Below, piece after piece: positions 15,378 to 24,553 of a stretch of DNA of 33,237 nucleotides. How positions within the stretch are numbered: position 1 is the stretch's first letter; the number at the start of each line of letters is the position of its first letter. The notes beneath the pieces were generated by a model that made no database searches, was not told the origin of the DNA, and saw only the letters and a program-made list of their open reading frames with translations. The stretch is from positions 1 through 33,237 of the forward strand of contig NZ_FQZM01000041.1 in assembly GCF_900142025.1 (NCBI RefSeq), written 5' to 3'. Source of the stretch: Desulfofundulus thermosubterraneus DSM 16057. Lineage in GTDB: Bacteria; Bacillota; Desulfotomaculia; Desulfotomaculales; Desulfovirgulaceae. Position numbers and translations under genes: made by a program.

Positions 15378-16697
15378 ATGGGAATGTTTAGAAGGGTTGT
15401 CGGGGGTGGTCTGGCTGCCGGTGAATTCCTGACCGCCCTGTCCAGAAAGCAGGCCCAGTGGGAACTGGAAATGAGCCGGGTAATTTTGGGCCGGCGCTGG
15501 AAGCTCCTGCTGGTGGCTTTGTTCCCCGTCCTTTTGGGCCTGGGGATGGAGATGGCCGTGGCGGCCGGCTTGCCCGAGCACATCGGTGGTCACAAAGCCT
15601 ACATGCCCAGCTTTGCCACCACCGAGATGTTTATTGGCTCGATCTTTGTAGGCATCATGGCCGGGTTGATTACCGGCGTCATTGGTGCGGGTGGCGGCTA
15701 CGTCCTGACCCCGGCGCTGATGAGCATCGGGGTGAAAGGGATCATGGCTGTGGGTACCGACCAGTTCCACCTCTTTGCCAAGGCAATCATGGGTACGGTC
15801 ATCCACCGCAAGATGGGTAACGTGAACTTCTGGATTGCCGCGTGGTTCGTCCTGGGTTCCGTGACCGGGGCCTCCGTGGGCGGTGTGCTCAACAGGGCCA
15901 TCTACCAGAAAAGCCCCGCCTTGAGCGATGCCTTCATCAGTGCGGTATACGTGTTCATGCTGGGCATTCTGGGGTTCTACGCCCTGGCCGACTGGATGCG
16001 GACCCGTAAGGGTGCTGTTGCCGGTGCCAGGACATCCAGTGTCGACACCACCACCAACTTTGCCCGGTGGCTACAATCCCTTCCCTTGAAGCCGCGGGTA
16101 AAGTTCGACGAGCACATTGTCCCCGGCGGCCGGAGCATCGCCGTATACCCAATTATCATCTGTGGCTTCATCGTTGGTTTTGTCGCAGCGATCATGGGCG
16201 TGGGCGGCGGCTTTCTGACCTTCCCCATGATGGTTTACGGCCTGGGCGTATCCACCTTCACCACCGTGGGTACCGACATCCTGCAGATCATCTTTACCAC
16301 CGGCTACTCCTCCATCACCCAGTATGCCATTTACGGATACGTCTTCTACACCGTGGCCATGGGCATGCTCCTGGGGTCCCTGGTGGGTGTGCAGATGGGT
16401 GCCCTGGTGACCAGGATGGTGAAAGGAGTTACCATAAGAGCCTTCTACGCCCTGACCATCCTGGCCGGTTTTGTGAACCGCATCTGCGCCCTGCCGGGCA
16501 AGCTTAACGAGGTTGGCTGGATCAACATGAGCAAGGCCACCGCTACTCTGATCAACAGCGTGGGTACAGTGATCTTCTTTGCCCTGGTAGGTATTTTCTC
16601 GTTGTGGATCCTGGCCGTGTTCTTCAAGGGCGCCAGCAAGATCCGGGAAGCCGAGCGGCAGGCCCTTACGGCCGGCAGCGCGGGTGTAGGGCACTGA
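15378..16697 (+). CDS. TauE/SafE (TSUP) family permease
   Basis: 439 aa from ATG 15378 with TAAGGAGGT upstream. Two homologous membrane halves carry the TSUP glycine motif: GLITGVIGAGGGYVLTPALMSIGVKGIMAVGTDQ (about residues 95-130) and GFVAAIMGVGGGFLTFPMMVYGLGVSTFTTVGTD (about 260-295), separated by a hydrophilic loop. The family moves sulfite, sulfoacetate, taurine-derived sulfonates and other small organic anions. At ~440 aa with a long soluble N-terminus and loop it is larger than the common ~250-aa forms. In a probable sulfate reducer a sulfur oxyanion is a natural substrate guess, but there is no direct evidence. The next gene follows within 35 bases. Confidence 0.85.
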   Translation: MGMFRRVVGGGLAAGEFLTALSRKQAQWELEMSRVILGRRWKLLLVALFPVLLGLGMEMAVAAGLPEHIGGHKAYMPSFATTEMFIGSIFVGIMAGLITGVIGAGGGYVLTPALMSIGVKGIMAVGTDQFHLFAKAIMGTVIHRKMGNVNFWIAAWFVLGSVTGASVGGVLNRAIYQKSPALSDAFISAVYVFMLGILGFYALADWMRTRKGAVAGARTSSVDTTTNFARWLQSLPLKPRVKFDEHIVPGGRSIAVYPIIICGFIVGFVAAIMGVGGGFLTFPMMVYGLGVSTFTTVGTDILQIIFTTGYSSITQYAIYGYVFYTVAMGMLLGSLVGVQMGALVTRMVKGVTIRAFYALTILAGFVNRICALPGKLNEVGWINMSKATATLINSVGTVIFFALVGIFSLWILAVFFKGASKIREAERQALTAGSAGVGH

Positions 16698-16729
16698 GGT
16701 AGCCCGTAAAAAAAGGGGTGAAATCCGGT

Positions 16730-17437
16730 ATGATTATACGGAAAAGGGAATTCTTTATCGGTATAGTGCTGCTCATCTCCTTCTTGGTGGTTCTGGCGGT
16801 AATGATGAGTCCGGTGATGAACGGCAAAACGGTGATTGGCTATGCCGACGACCTTTTTAACCAGTTGACCAAGGGTTCAACCTGCTACATTCCCGGTATT
16901 ATGAGCAAGGCGAAAAATTTTGAAGGGCAGAATTTCCAGGTAACCCTGGAAGCCGGAGATAAAGAAGAAGCAGCTAAAATGACGGGGCTCTTTACCGCCG
17001 TTGGGGCCTCAGTGGCGGCACAGGGGCAAAAACTGACGGTCAGCGGGGACCTGGGTAAAGTGGCCCGGGCGGCGCTGGCCGATGCGGATGCGGAGTTTAA
17101 CAACCGGGGCGATCAGATCAAGGGTCGTTACGGCCTGGAGTCCCGGGAAGTAATTTACTACTGGTGGAACCTTTTCAATATCCTCCAGAAGCACTATAAA
17201 CTGGAGGCCCGTGCCGGTGAGATGTCCTTTGCGGGATCGGTGTTGACCAAGGCCCTGGAGCCCGCATATAACTTCGAAGGGATCCAGGCGGCCAGAGTGG
17301 CCGATAAAGCCGGCGTGACCACCTTCATGCTCGCCTTTTACGTCATCTACACCATGTGGTACGGCTTTGCCATGATGTTCATCTTCGAGGGGCTGGGCAT
17401 TTCGGCCTCCGCCCACGGGGAAAAGGCAGAGGCCTGA
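16730..17437 (+). CDS. membrane-anchored protein of unknown function
   Basis: 235 aa from ATG 16730 (GGGG about 12 bases upstream; GTG 16718 is in frame but lies right at the ribosome site). One hydrophobic segment near residues 9-29 and another near 200-220 (TTFMLAFYVIYTMWYGFAMMFIF) leave a ~165-residue soluble middle, probably exported, with GNxxDQIKGRYG-like and YYWWNLFNILQKHYKLE segments. I do not recognise a named domain. Its tight spacing behind the TSUP permease, with a terminator after it, indicates one transcription unit and a role as an accessory subunit of that transporter. Confidence 0.8.
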   Translation: MIIRKREFFIGIVLLISFLVVLAVMMSPVMNGKTVIGYADDLFNQLTKGSTCYIPGIMSKAKNFEGQNFQVTLEAGDKEEAAKMTGLFTAVGASVAAQGQKLTVSGDLGKVARAALADADAEFNNRGDQIKGRYGLESREVIYYWWNLFNILQKHYKLEARAGEMSFAGSVLTKALEPAYNFEGIQAARVADKAGVTTFMLAFYVIYTMWYGFAMMFIFEGLGISASAHGEKAEA

Positions 17438-17512
17438 CGCCCGGCTCCGGGAGCCGCCGGGTGGAGGGGTATACATACCGGCGGGCATTAAGTGAAATAG
17501 CAGCTTCAACAG

Positions 17513-17544
17513 GCGGTGCCTTTAAAAGGCGCCGCTTTGTTTTT
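17513..17544 (+). terminator. intrinsic terminator after the TSUP unit
   Basis: GCGGTGCCTTT (17513-17523) pairs with AAAGGCGCCGC (17525-17535, one G-U pair), followed by TTTGTTTTT. It closes the permease and accessory-protein unit. Confidence 0.85.
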
Positions 17545-17591
17545 ATGATTTGTTTTGTGCTTGTGAATCCTATCTTTTTGTCACCTACCTA

Positions 17592-17619
17592 TTGATTTCT
17601 GAAAATTTAGGACTATAAT
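17592..17619 (+). promoter_or_regulatory. sigma-A promoter for the 57-aa membrane protein
   Basis: TTGATT (17592-17597), 16 bases, TATAAT (17614-17619). The predicted ~125-nt leader contains two GTAGTGAC-like motifs in reverse orientation. Confidence 0.7.
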
Positions 17620-17665
17620 AAAATCAACAGGGCGGTTATGTGGAGCTTGTTAAAATTCGTACAAA

Positions 17666-17700
17666 TTGGCACTACATATAAACCTTAGTTTTGTCACCAC
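17666..17700 (-). repeat. GTAGTGAC-type motifs, copies 4 and 5
   Basis: TTGGCACTAC (17666-17675) and TTTTGTCACCAC (17689-17700) are, on the minus strand, GTAGTGCCAA and GTGGTGACAAAA, each one mismatch from the motif at 12774 and 15121. They are direct repeats of each other, 23 bases apart, in the leader of the small membrane protein gene. Confidence 0.5.
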
Positions 17701-17752
17701 AACTCATTGGCCGGAAAAAGCCCCACTTTAATTTTTGAACGGGGGTATAAAA

Positions 17753-17926
17753 ATGAACAAAGGTCAATCACCGTCTTTAAGGGAGGAACCCCGGTGGCTG
17801 GAAAACCTGTGCCTGGCGGTAGACATCCTGGGAGTGGGCGCTATTATCAACCTGACCGCTTTGCTGGTGGTAAAAGTGTTTATGAATGACTTTTATAACA
17901 GCGTGGTAACCTTTCTCTTCCGCTAA
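17753..17926 (+). CDS. 57-aa single-span membrane protein
   Basis: ATG 17753 preceded by GGGGG at distance 7-11; an in-frame start 18 bases earlier lacks a ribosome site. The product has a hydrophilic N-terminus (MNKGQSPSLREEPRWLENL), one predicted membrane helix (about residues 20-42, LAVDILGVGAIINLTALLVV) and an amphipathic tail ending in VVTFLFR. It has its own sigma-A promoter and a strong terminator, so it is a real monocistronic unit. No family was recognised. Proximity to the TSUP unit and shared upstream motifs suggest co-regulation. Confidence 0.65.
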   Translation: MNKGQSPSLREEPRWLENLCLAVDILGVGAIINLTALLVVKVFMNDFYNSVVTFLFR

Positions 17927-17975
17927 AAGGGAGATGTGTTAACCATAATCACGCGTATCTCACGGTTTGGCGGCA

Positions 17976-18008
17976 AAACAGGCACCAGAGGGAGCCTGTT
18001 TTTGTTTT
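17976..18008 (+). terminator. intrinsic terminator after the 57-aa protein gene
   Basis: AAACAGGC (17976-17983) pairs with GCCTGTTT (17994-18001), with a 10-base loop, followed by TTGTTTT. Confidence 0.85.
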
Positions 18009-18104
18009 GCCCGCGCTGGCGGGAGCCTTTAATGCCCCGCTTTTTATTTTGCGCCAGCCGTCCTGAAGCGGCCAAATTTTCAGCTGAAAAAAATAAATAC
18101 CCCC

Positions 18105-18133
18105 TTTTTGCCCGCCGGAAAACAGGATATAAT
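18105..18133 (+). promoter_or_regulatory. candidate promoter of the DUF1934-argS unit
   Basis: A perfect TATAAT (18128-18133) has a weak -35 (TTTTTG at 18105-18110, 17-base spacing). It is the only promoter-like sequence between the preceding terminator and the DUF1934 gene. Confidence 0.45.
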
Positions 18134-18184
18134 AATTAAAATTTCGTTAAGATGCCTTGCCCGGCTCTTAAGGTGAAAGGATGA

Positions 18185-18613
18185 TTGGTATTGCGCAAAG
18201 AGGTGCTGGTAACCATCCGTGGAACGCAGACCAATGACCTGGGGGAGCGGGAAACCATCGAACTGGTGACGAAAGCCAACTATTATCAGAAAAACAGTTC
18301 TTTTTACATTGTTTACAATGAGTCTGAAATTTCCGGCCTGGCCGGAACCACCACCTCTCTAAAGGCTGAACCCAGCCGGGTTACCTTGAACCGCATGGGT
18401 ACGGCCGAAGTAAAGCAGGTTTTTGAAGAAGGAATTCATCATGAAACCAGTTACATGACGCCTTACGGGTCCATGTGGATCCGGGTTCTGCCCTGGAAAG
18501 TGGAGGTGGACTTGACAGAGGTGGGCGGAAGTATTAATCTGGAATACGAGTTGGAATTATGCCGGCAAAGGATCGGTTACAACGAATTATCCATTACCGT
18601 GCAGGAGGTCTAG
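18185..18613 (+). CDS. DUF1934 (YwiB-like) beta-barrel protein
   Basis: 142 aa. The best start is TTG 18185 (or TTG 18191), behind AAAGGATGA. The sequence matches the DUF1934 pattern: VLVTIRGTQTND, YYQKNSSFYIVYNESEISGLAGTTTSLKAEPSRVTLNRMG, ETSYMTPYGSMWIRVLPWKVEVDL, GGSINLEYELEL. The fold is a small lipocalin-like barrel and the function is unknown. B. subtilis ywiB likewise sits directly before argS. The argS start is 10 bases after this stop, so the two are cotranscribed. Confidence 0.85.
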   Translation: MVLRKEVLVTIRGTQTNDLGERETIELVTKANYYQKNSSFYIVYNESEISGLAGTTTSLKAEPSRVTLNRMGTAEVKQVFEEGIHHETSYMTPYGSMWIRVLPWKVEVDLTEVGGSINLEYELELCRQRIGYNELSITVQEV

Positions 18614-18623
18614 TTTTTAAAAG

Positions 18624-20300
18624 ATGAAGGGTCTAGTCCAGGAAGTACGGGAACACCTGGCCGGTGCTCTGGAAAGGGCACTGGCTTCTGCTGTAAGCAG
18701 GGGTTTGTTGCCCGCGGTCACTCCCCCGGCCTTTGTGGTGGAGGTGCCCAGGGAAAAGGAACATGGAGATTTTGCCACCAATCTGGCCATGCTCCTGGCC
18801 AGGCCGGCCCGTCTCGCACCCCGCAAGATTGCCGAGGCCCTGGTGGCCCATTTAGACCTGACCGGGATTTCGGTGGAAAAGGTGGAAGTGGCCGGACCCG
18901 GTTTTATTAATTTCTACCTGGCTCCCCACTGGGTGCTGGCCGAGCTGCCCCGCATTATTGGGGCGGATCACGACTATGGGCGGGTGAACCTGGGTAACGG
19001 TTCCCGGGTGCAGGTGGAATTTGTCAGCGCCAACCCCACCGGGCTTTTGCACATGGGCAACGCCCGGGGAGCGGCCCTGGGGGACAGCATTGCTGCCATT
19101 TTAGATTTTGCCGGTTACCGGGTCACCCGGGAATACTACATCAATGATGCCGGCAACCAGATCGAAAATTTCGGACGTTCCCTGGAAGCCCGCTACTTCC
19201 AGCTTCTCGGCCTGCCGGCTCAAGTGCCCGAGGAGGGCTACCACGGAGAAGATATTATCGACACGGTAAGGGGCTTTGTGGAGCGTTTTGGCGATCAATA
19301 CCTGCACGCTCCGGAGGATGAAAGGCGCCGGGCCCTGGTGGACTACGCTCTGAAAGAGAAGCTGGCCGCCATCAAGAAGGCCCTGGAGGATTTTGGCGTC
19401 CACTATGACGTGTGGTTTTCCGAGAAGAGCCTCCACGAATCGGGGGCGGTACAGGAGGCCATCGATATCCTGCGCCGCCGGGGGTACCTCTATGAATATG
19501 AAGGTGCGCTCTGGTTTAAGGCAACGGAGTTCGGGGTGGAGAAAGACGAGGTGCTGGTGCGCAGCAACGGTGTGCCCACCTACTTTGCGGCGGATATCGC
19601 CTACCACCTGGACAAATTCCGCCGCGGCTTTGACCGTGTCATTAACATCTGGGGGGCGGACCACCACGGCCACGTGGCCCGCATGAAGGGGGCGGTGGCC
19701 GCCCTGGGCTACAACCCCCATGCCCTGGAAATAGTGATCATGCAGCTTGTGCGCCTGTACCGGGGCGGCGAGCTCGTGCGCATGAGCAAGCGTTCCGGCC
19801 AGTTTGTCACCCTGGAGGAACTGGTGGAGGAGGTCGGCAGGGATGCGGCCCGCTACTTTTTCGTGCTGCGCAGCGCCGACAGCCACCTGGATTTTGACCT
19901 GGACCTGGCCAAGGAGCAAAGCAACGAAAACCCGGTCTATTACATCCAGTACGCTCACGCCCGCATCTGCAGCATTTTGCGCCAGATGGACCGGGAAGCC
20001 CCTTTGCCGGAGCAGGTGGACCTGGGGCTTTTAAAGGAAGAGGCAGAACTGGCCCTGGCCCGCAAGCTGGCCGATTTCCCCGAGGAGGTGGCCCTGGGGG
20101 CGAAGGATCTGGCCCCCCACCGTATGGCCCGCTACCTGCATGAAGTGGCGGGACTGTTGCACAGCTTTTACAACAGCCACCGGGTGATTACCGGAGACGA
20201 AGCCCTGACCGCCGCCCGGCTAGTGCTGGTGGATGCCACCCGCATCGTCCTGCGGAACGGCCTGCGACTGCTGGGTCTCTCCGCCCCGGAGCGGATGTGA
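18624..20300 (+). CDS. argS: arginyl-tRNA synthetase
   Basis: 558 aa from ATG 18624. Class Ia aminoacyl-tRNA synthetase charging tRNA-Arg. The N-terminal Arg-specific domain (VPREKEHGDFATNLAMLLAR) is followed by the HIGH-type signature FVSANPTGLLHMGNARGAALGDS, the catalytic core (EYYINDAGNQIENFG, WGADHHGHVARMKGA), the KMSKS-type VRMSKRSGQFVTL and the DALR anticodon-binding domain ending in LRNGLRLLGLSAPERM. Length is normal. The next gene starts inside its stop codon. Confidence 0.97.
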   Translation: MKGLVQEVREHLAGALERALASAVSRGLLPAVTPPAFVVEVPREKEHGDFATNLAMLLARPARLAPRKIAEALVAHLDLTGISVEKVEVAGPGFINFYLAPHWVLAELPRIIGADHDYGRVNLGNGSRVQVEFVSANPTGLLHMGNARGAALGDSIAAILDFAGYRVTREYYINDAGNQIENFGRSLEARYFQLLGLPAQVPEEGYHGEDIIDTVRGFVERFGDQYLHAPEDERRRALVDYALKEKLAAIKKALEDFGVHYDVWFSEKSLHESGAVQEAIDILRRRGYLYEYEGALWFKATEFGVEKDEVLVRSNGVPTYFAADIAYHLDKFRRGFDRVINIWGADHHGHVARMKGAVAALGYNPHALEIVIMQLVRLYRGGELVRMSKRSGQFVTLEELVEEVGRDAARYFFVLRSADSHLDFDLDLAKEQSNENPVYYIQYAHARICSILRQMDREAPLPEQVDLGLLKEEAELALARKLADFPEEVALGAKDLAPHRMARYLHEVAGLLHSFYNSHRVITGDEALTAARLVLVDATRIVLRNGLRLLGLSAPERM

Positions 20301-20497
20301 TTGTAGATAGTCCGTTTGGGGAGTGTGTCTCTTTGTTGAAGGAACCTGTTCTGGCATTGGTCACGGGATTCGTGGCCGGTGCGGCCTTTGCCTGGTTAAA
20401 GTTGCCCGTGCCCGCACCCCCTACCCTGGCGGGGGTCATGGGGGTGGTGGGCCTTTTTCTGGGCTACCTTGTGGTGGCTCGCCTTATAAACCGTTAG
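20297..20497 (+). CDS. XapX-domain small membrane protein
   Basis: 66 aa. GTG 20297 overlaps the argS TGA, suggesting coupled translation; TTG 20333 is an alternative start. Two membrane helices with the proline-rich turn WLKLPVPAPPTLAGVMGVVGLFLGYLVV match the XapX (DUF1427) pattern: a helix, P-x-P-A-P-P and a second helix. The function of these proteins is unknown. The pyrG promoter begins 6 bases after its stop. Confidence 0.7.
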   Translation: MIVDSPFGECVSLLKEPVLALVTGFVAGAAFAWLKLPVPAPPTLAGVMGVVGLFLGYLVVARLINR

Positions 20498-20502
20498 ATC
20501 TG

Positions 20503-20531
20503 TTGACATGTCCTTTTGCCACGGCTAGAAT
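20503..20531 (+). promoter_or_regulatory. sigma-A promoter of pyrG
   Basis: TTGACA (20503-20508), 17 bases, TAGAAT (20526-20531). The ~60-nt leader shows no attenuator hairpin. Confidence 0.8.
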
Positions 20532-20582
20532 AGGATAGGTATTATCTACCGATGCCGTAAAAAATAGAGCAATAATGTTTGA

Positions 20583-22205
<1,623 letters not shown>

Positions 22206-22261
22206 CCCTGCATGGGATCAACCGGCCGGGTAAAGAATAGGCCTGTGGGAGGTTTGCTGGC

Positions 22262-23230
22262 GTGAAGAGAAGGCTCGTAGCTGCCGTGGTGTGTGTAGTG
22301 GTGTTGCTTTCCCTGGGTGCCGGGCTGGTAAGCGTGCTTTCCCGCCCGGACAGGGGAATAAAAATTTCCCGGGGTACCGGTGCGGTGGCCATAATTCCCA
22401 TTACCGGCACCATTGTCAGCGGCCGGGCTACCCCGGGATTCTTTGGTTCAGGGACAGGTTCGGAGGATGTGATGGAGCGGCTGCGCCAGGCTTCCCGGGA
22501 CCCGGCGGTTAAGGCCGTGGTGCTACGATTAAACAGCCCGGGGGGTACCGCTGCGGGTGCCCAGGAGATTGCCGCGGAAGTGGATAACCTGCGCAAAAGC
22601 GGCAAGAAGGTGGTGGCCTCCATGGGGGATGCCGCGGCCTCCGGAGCTTACTGGATTGCCAGCCGCGCGGATAAAATTGTGGCTAATCCCGGGAGCCTGA
22701 CGGGCAGCATTGGTGTAATCATGCAGACCCAGGACCTGCGTGGTTTATACGATAAGCTGGGCATCAACACCCGTACCTTTAAAAGCGGCCCTTATAAAGA
22801 CATGGGCTCACCCAGCCGGCCGGTAACCCCTGAGGAACAGGACATCTTTCAGGGTATGGTTGACGATATTTACGACCAGTTTCTGCGTGCCGTATCGGAA
22901 GGCAGGAAGATGGAACTGGACCGGGTGAGAAAACTGGCCGACGGGCGGGTGTATACCGGGCGGCAGGCCCAAAAACTGGGGCTCGTGGATGAGCTGGGCA
23001 ACCTGCGGGACGCCGTTCGCCTGGCCGGCCGTCTGGCCGGGCTCGGTCCCGACCCCGTAACCACCGAACTGGGTCCCCGCGGTTTCTGGTCCGGCATCCT
23101 TTCCGGGACGCTTTTCCCCAAGGGGTTTGGCAGCGCTTTTCCGGACAACAAAACAGCCATCTGGCTCATCTGTCCCCCCTGCCTCCCCCCCGGGTCAGAG
23201 GGCGATACGCTCAGGTTTCCCAATTCTTAA
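22262..23230 (+). CDS. sppA: signal peptide peptidase SppA
   Basis: 322 aa from GTG 22262 with GGGAGG upstream. A membrane anchor (residues ~5-26) precedes an S49 peptidase domain. The Ser/Lys dyad is visible as Ser127 in DAAASGAYWIA and Lys179 in FKSGPYKDMGSPSRP; their 52-residue separation equals that of the B. subtilis enzyme (Ser147/Lys199). LRLNSPGGT and VYTGRQAQKLGLVDELGNL are further family signatures. It degrades leftover signal peptides at the outer face of the membrane. The C-terminal ~50 residues are Pro/Gly-rich and not conserved as far as I can tell. Confidence 0.93.
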   Translation: MKRRLVAAVVCVVVLLSLGAGLVSVLSRPDRGIKISRGTGAVAIIPITGTIVSGRATPGFFGSGTGSEDVMERLRQASRDPAVKAVVLRLNSPGGTAAGAQEIAAEVDNLRKSGKKVVASMGDAAASGAYWIASRADKIVANPGSLTGSIGVIMQTQDLRGLYDKLGINTRTFKSGPYKDMGSPSRPVTPEEQDIFQGMVDDIYDQFLRAVSEGRKMELDRVRKLADGRVYTGRQAQKLGLVDELGNLRDAVRLAGRLAGLGPDPVTTELGPRGFWSGILSGTLFPKGFGSAFPDNKTAIWLICPPCLPPGSEGDTLRFPNS

Positions 23231-23261
23231 GGGGTTACTTTGAAAATGGAGGTGGTTCCAG

Positions 23262-23981
23262 GTGGAAGAGCGCACCGGGACTTCCGGCGGGGTCTTATCC
23301 CCCGGTGAAGATGTTCATGGCTCTCCGGCGGTAAATGAGGCTCCCCCGGAGCCCCCCATGGGTTTTCTGGATATCATTTACGGGGTCTTTTTTGACCCCC
23401 GGGCTACTTTCCGGCGGTTGGCCGCCAGCCCGCCCCTTGGCCTGGCGGTTTTGATCTTCACTCTGGTCAACCTGGCCGGCGCCCTCATGGGAGCCCTGGT
23501 GGGATACCGCCTGACCCTGCCGCCCGGCCACCCTTACATGGGCATGCACTGGCTGGCACCGGCCGCTCCCCTCGTGGCGGTGGCGGGCTTGGTTTTCCAA
23601 TATGTGAAGTGGGTGGTGGTGAGCGCCCTTTTGCACCTCACCGCCGGCTTGCTGGGCGGGCGGGGCAGGGCCTCTGGAATCTTAACCATAACTGCCCTGG
23701 CGGCGTTGCCGGCACTGACCATGATACCTGTTGATTTGCTGCTTTTCCTGCTGGATACCCGGGGAATCTCCTTAACCGTGGTCACGGCGATTTTAGGACT
23801 GGCGGTTTTCATATGGGGTGTCGTCCTGGTAGTCCTGGGGCTGATGGAGGTATACCAGTTTTCAGCAAGCCGCGCTTTGCTTACGGTGTTGCTGCCACCG
23901 GCCGTGATTATCCTGAGCGGGATTATTCTGCTGGTGCTCTTTGCTGCGGGCATCTCTTCCCTCTTTCCCCTGAACAACTAA
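23262..23981 (+). CDS. Yip1-domain membrane protein
   Basis: 239 aa from GTG 23262 with GGAGGTGG upstream. A hydrophilic Pro/Glu-rich N-terminus (~35 residues) precedes MGFLDIIYGVFFDPRATFRRLAASPPLGLAVLIF, the typical Yip1-family entry, and about five membrane helices, including a VLGLMEVYQFSASRALLTVLLPPAVIIL tail. Function is unknown. It follows sppA by about 30 bases and is probably in the same transcript. Confidence 0.75.
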   Translation: MEERTGTSGGVLSPGEDVHGSPAVNEAPPEPPMGFLDIIYGVFFDPRATFRRLAASPPLGLAVLIFTLVNLAGALMGALVGYRLTLPPGHPYMGMHWLAPAAPLVAVAGLVFQYVKWVVVSALLHLTAGLLGGRGRASGILTITALAALPALTMIPVDLLLFLLDTRGISLTVVTAILGLAVFIWGVVLVVLGLMEVYQFSASRALLTVLLPPAVIILSGIILLVLFAAGISSLFPLNN

Positions 23982-24025
23982 CCCTGGTAAAAAAATTTTC
24001 CCCGCGGAAGGGATTTAATACCCCC

Positions 24026-24032
24026 TGCCGAA
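24026..24032 (+). promoter_or_regulatory. weak Spo0A-box-like site upstream of spo0F
   Basis: TGCCGAA differs by one base from the 0A box core TGTCGAA and lies 63 bases before the spo0F start. Spo0A and sigma-H control spo0F in Bacillus. No convincing sigma-H promoter could be placed here, so this is only a hint. Confidence 0.25.
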
Positions 24033-24094
24033 ACACTACTTTAACGAATCCCACCGTGAGGGTTAGACCAGTTTCAGGCAGGGGGGTAAGGGGG

Positions 24095-24502
24095 ATGACG
24101 GATTGCCGGTATTACCTGCTGGTGGTAGATGATCAGGCAGGAGTGCGCCGGATGCTGCTGGAGGCTTTCACCGATGACGGATATGAAGTGGTAGTGGCCG
24201 TTTGCGGACCTGAGGCACTCCAGAAGCTTAAACATGGTGGTATAGACCTGGTGCTACTGGACATGAAAATGCCCGGAATGAGCGGACTGGACACCCTGCG
24301 GGAAATTCGCAAGCTGGATCCGGATCTGCCGGTGATCATGATGACCGCGTACGGGGAGCTTGAACTGCTTGGTGAAGCTAAAAAGCTGGGAGTTAGGCAT
24401 TATGTGAGCAAGCCATTTGATCTCCAGGAAGTGCGTTACCTTGTCCGGGCCCTCCTGGCGGACAGGCGTCCGGCCAGGAGATATCTGGAGGTAATTGGCT
24501 AA
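24095..24502 (+). CDS. spo0F: sporulation phosphorelay response regulator Spo0F
   Basis: 135 aa from ATG 24095, preceded by GGGGGGTAAGGGG; the longer frame upstream overlaps the Yip1-like gene and is rejected. It is a single receiver domain with no output domain: acidic pocket VVDDQ (Asp12/13), phospho-acceptor Asp56 in LLDMKMPGMSG, Thr84 in MMTAYG and Lys106 in VSKPFD. It receives phosphate from sporulation kinases and passes it on to Spo0B/Spo0A in Bacillus; many clostridia lack this step. The location between pyrG and fba is the classic spo0F locus, which supports the name. Confidence 0.9.
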   Translation: MTDCRYYLLVVDDQAGVRRMLLEAFTDDGYEVVVAVCGPEALQKLKHGGIDLVLLDMKMPGMSGLDTLREIRKLDPDLPVIMMTAYGELELLGEAKKLGVRHYVSKPFDLQEVRYLVRALLADRRPARRYLEVIG

Positions 24503-24553
24503 GGAAAGCAGAGCAACAAATTTTAATGGTTACCGTATGGGGGTTTGGTTTGC

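Noticed and set aside
19101-19958. 285-codon minus-strand frame opposite argS
   Set aside because: GC-rich shadow of argS with no start context or recognisable motif.
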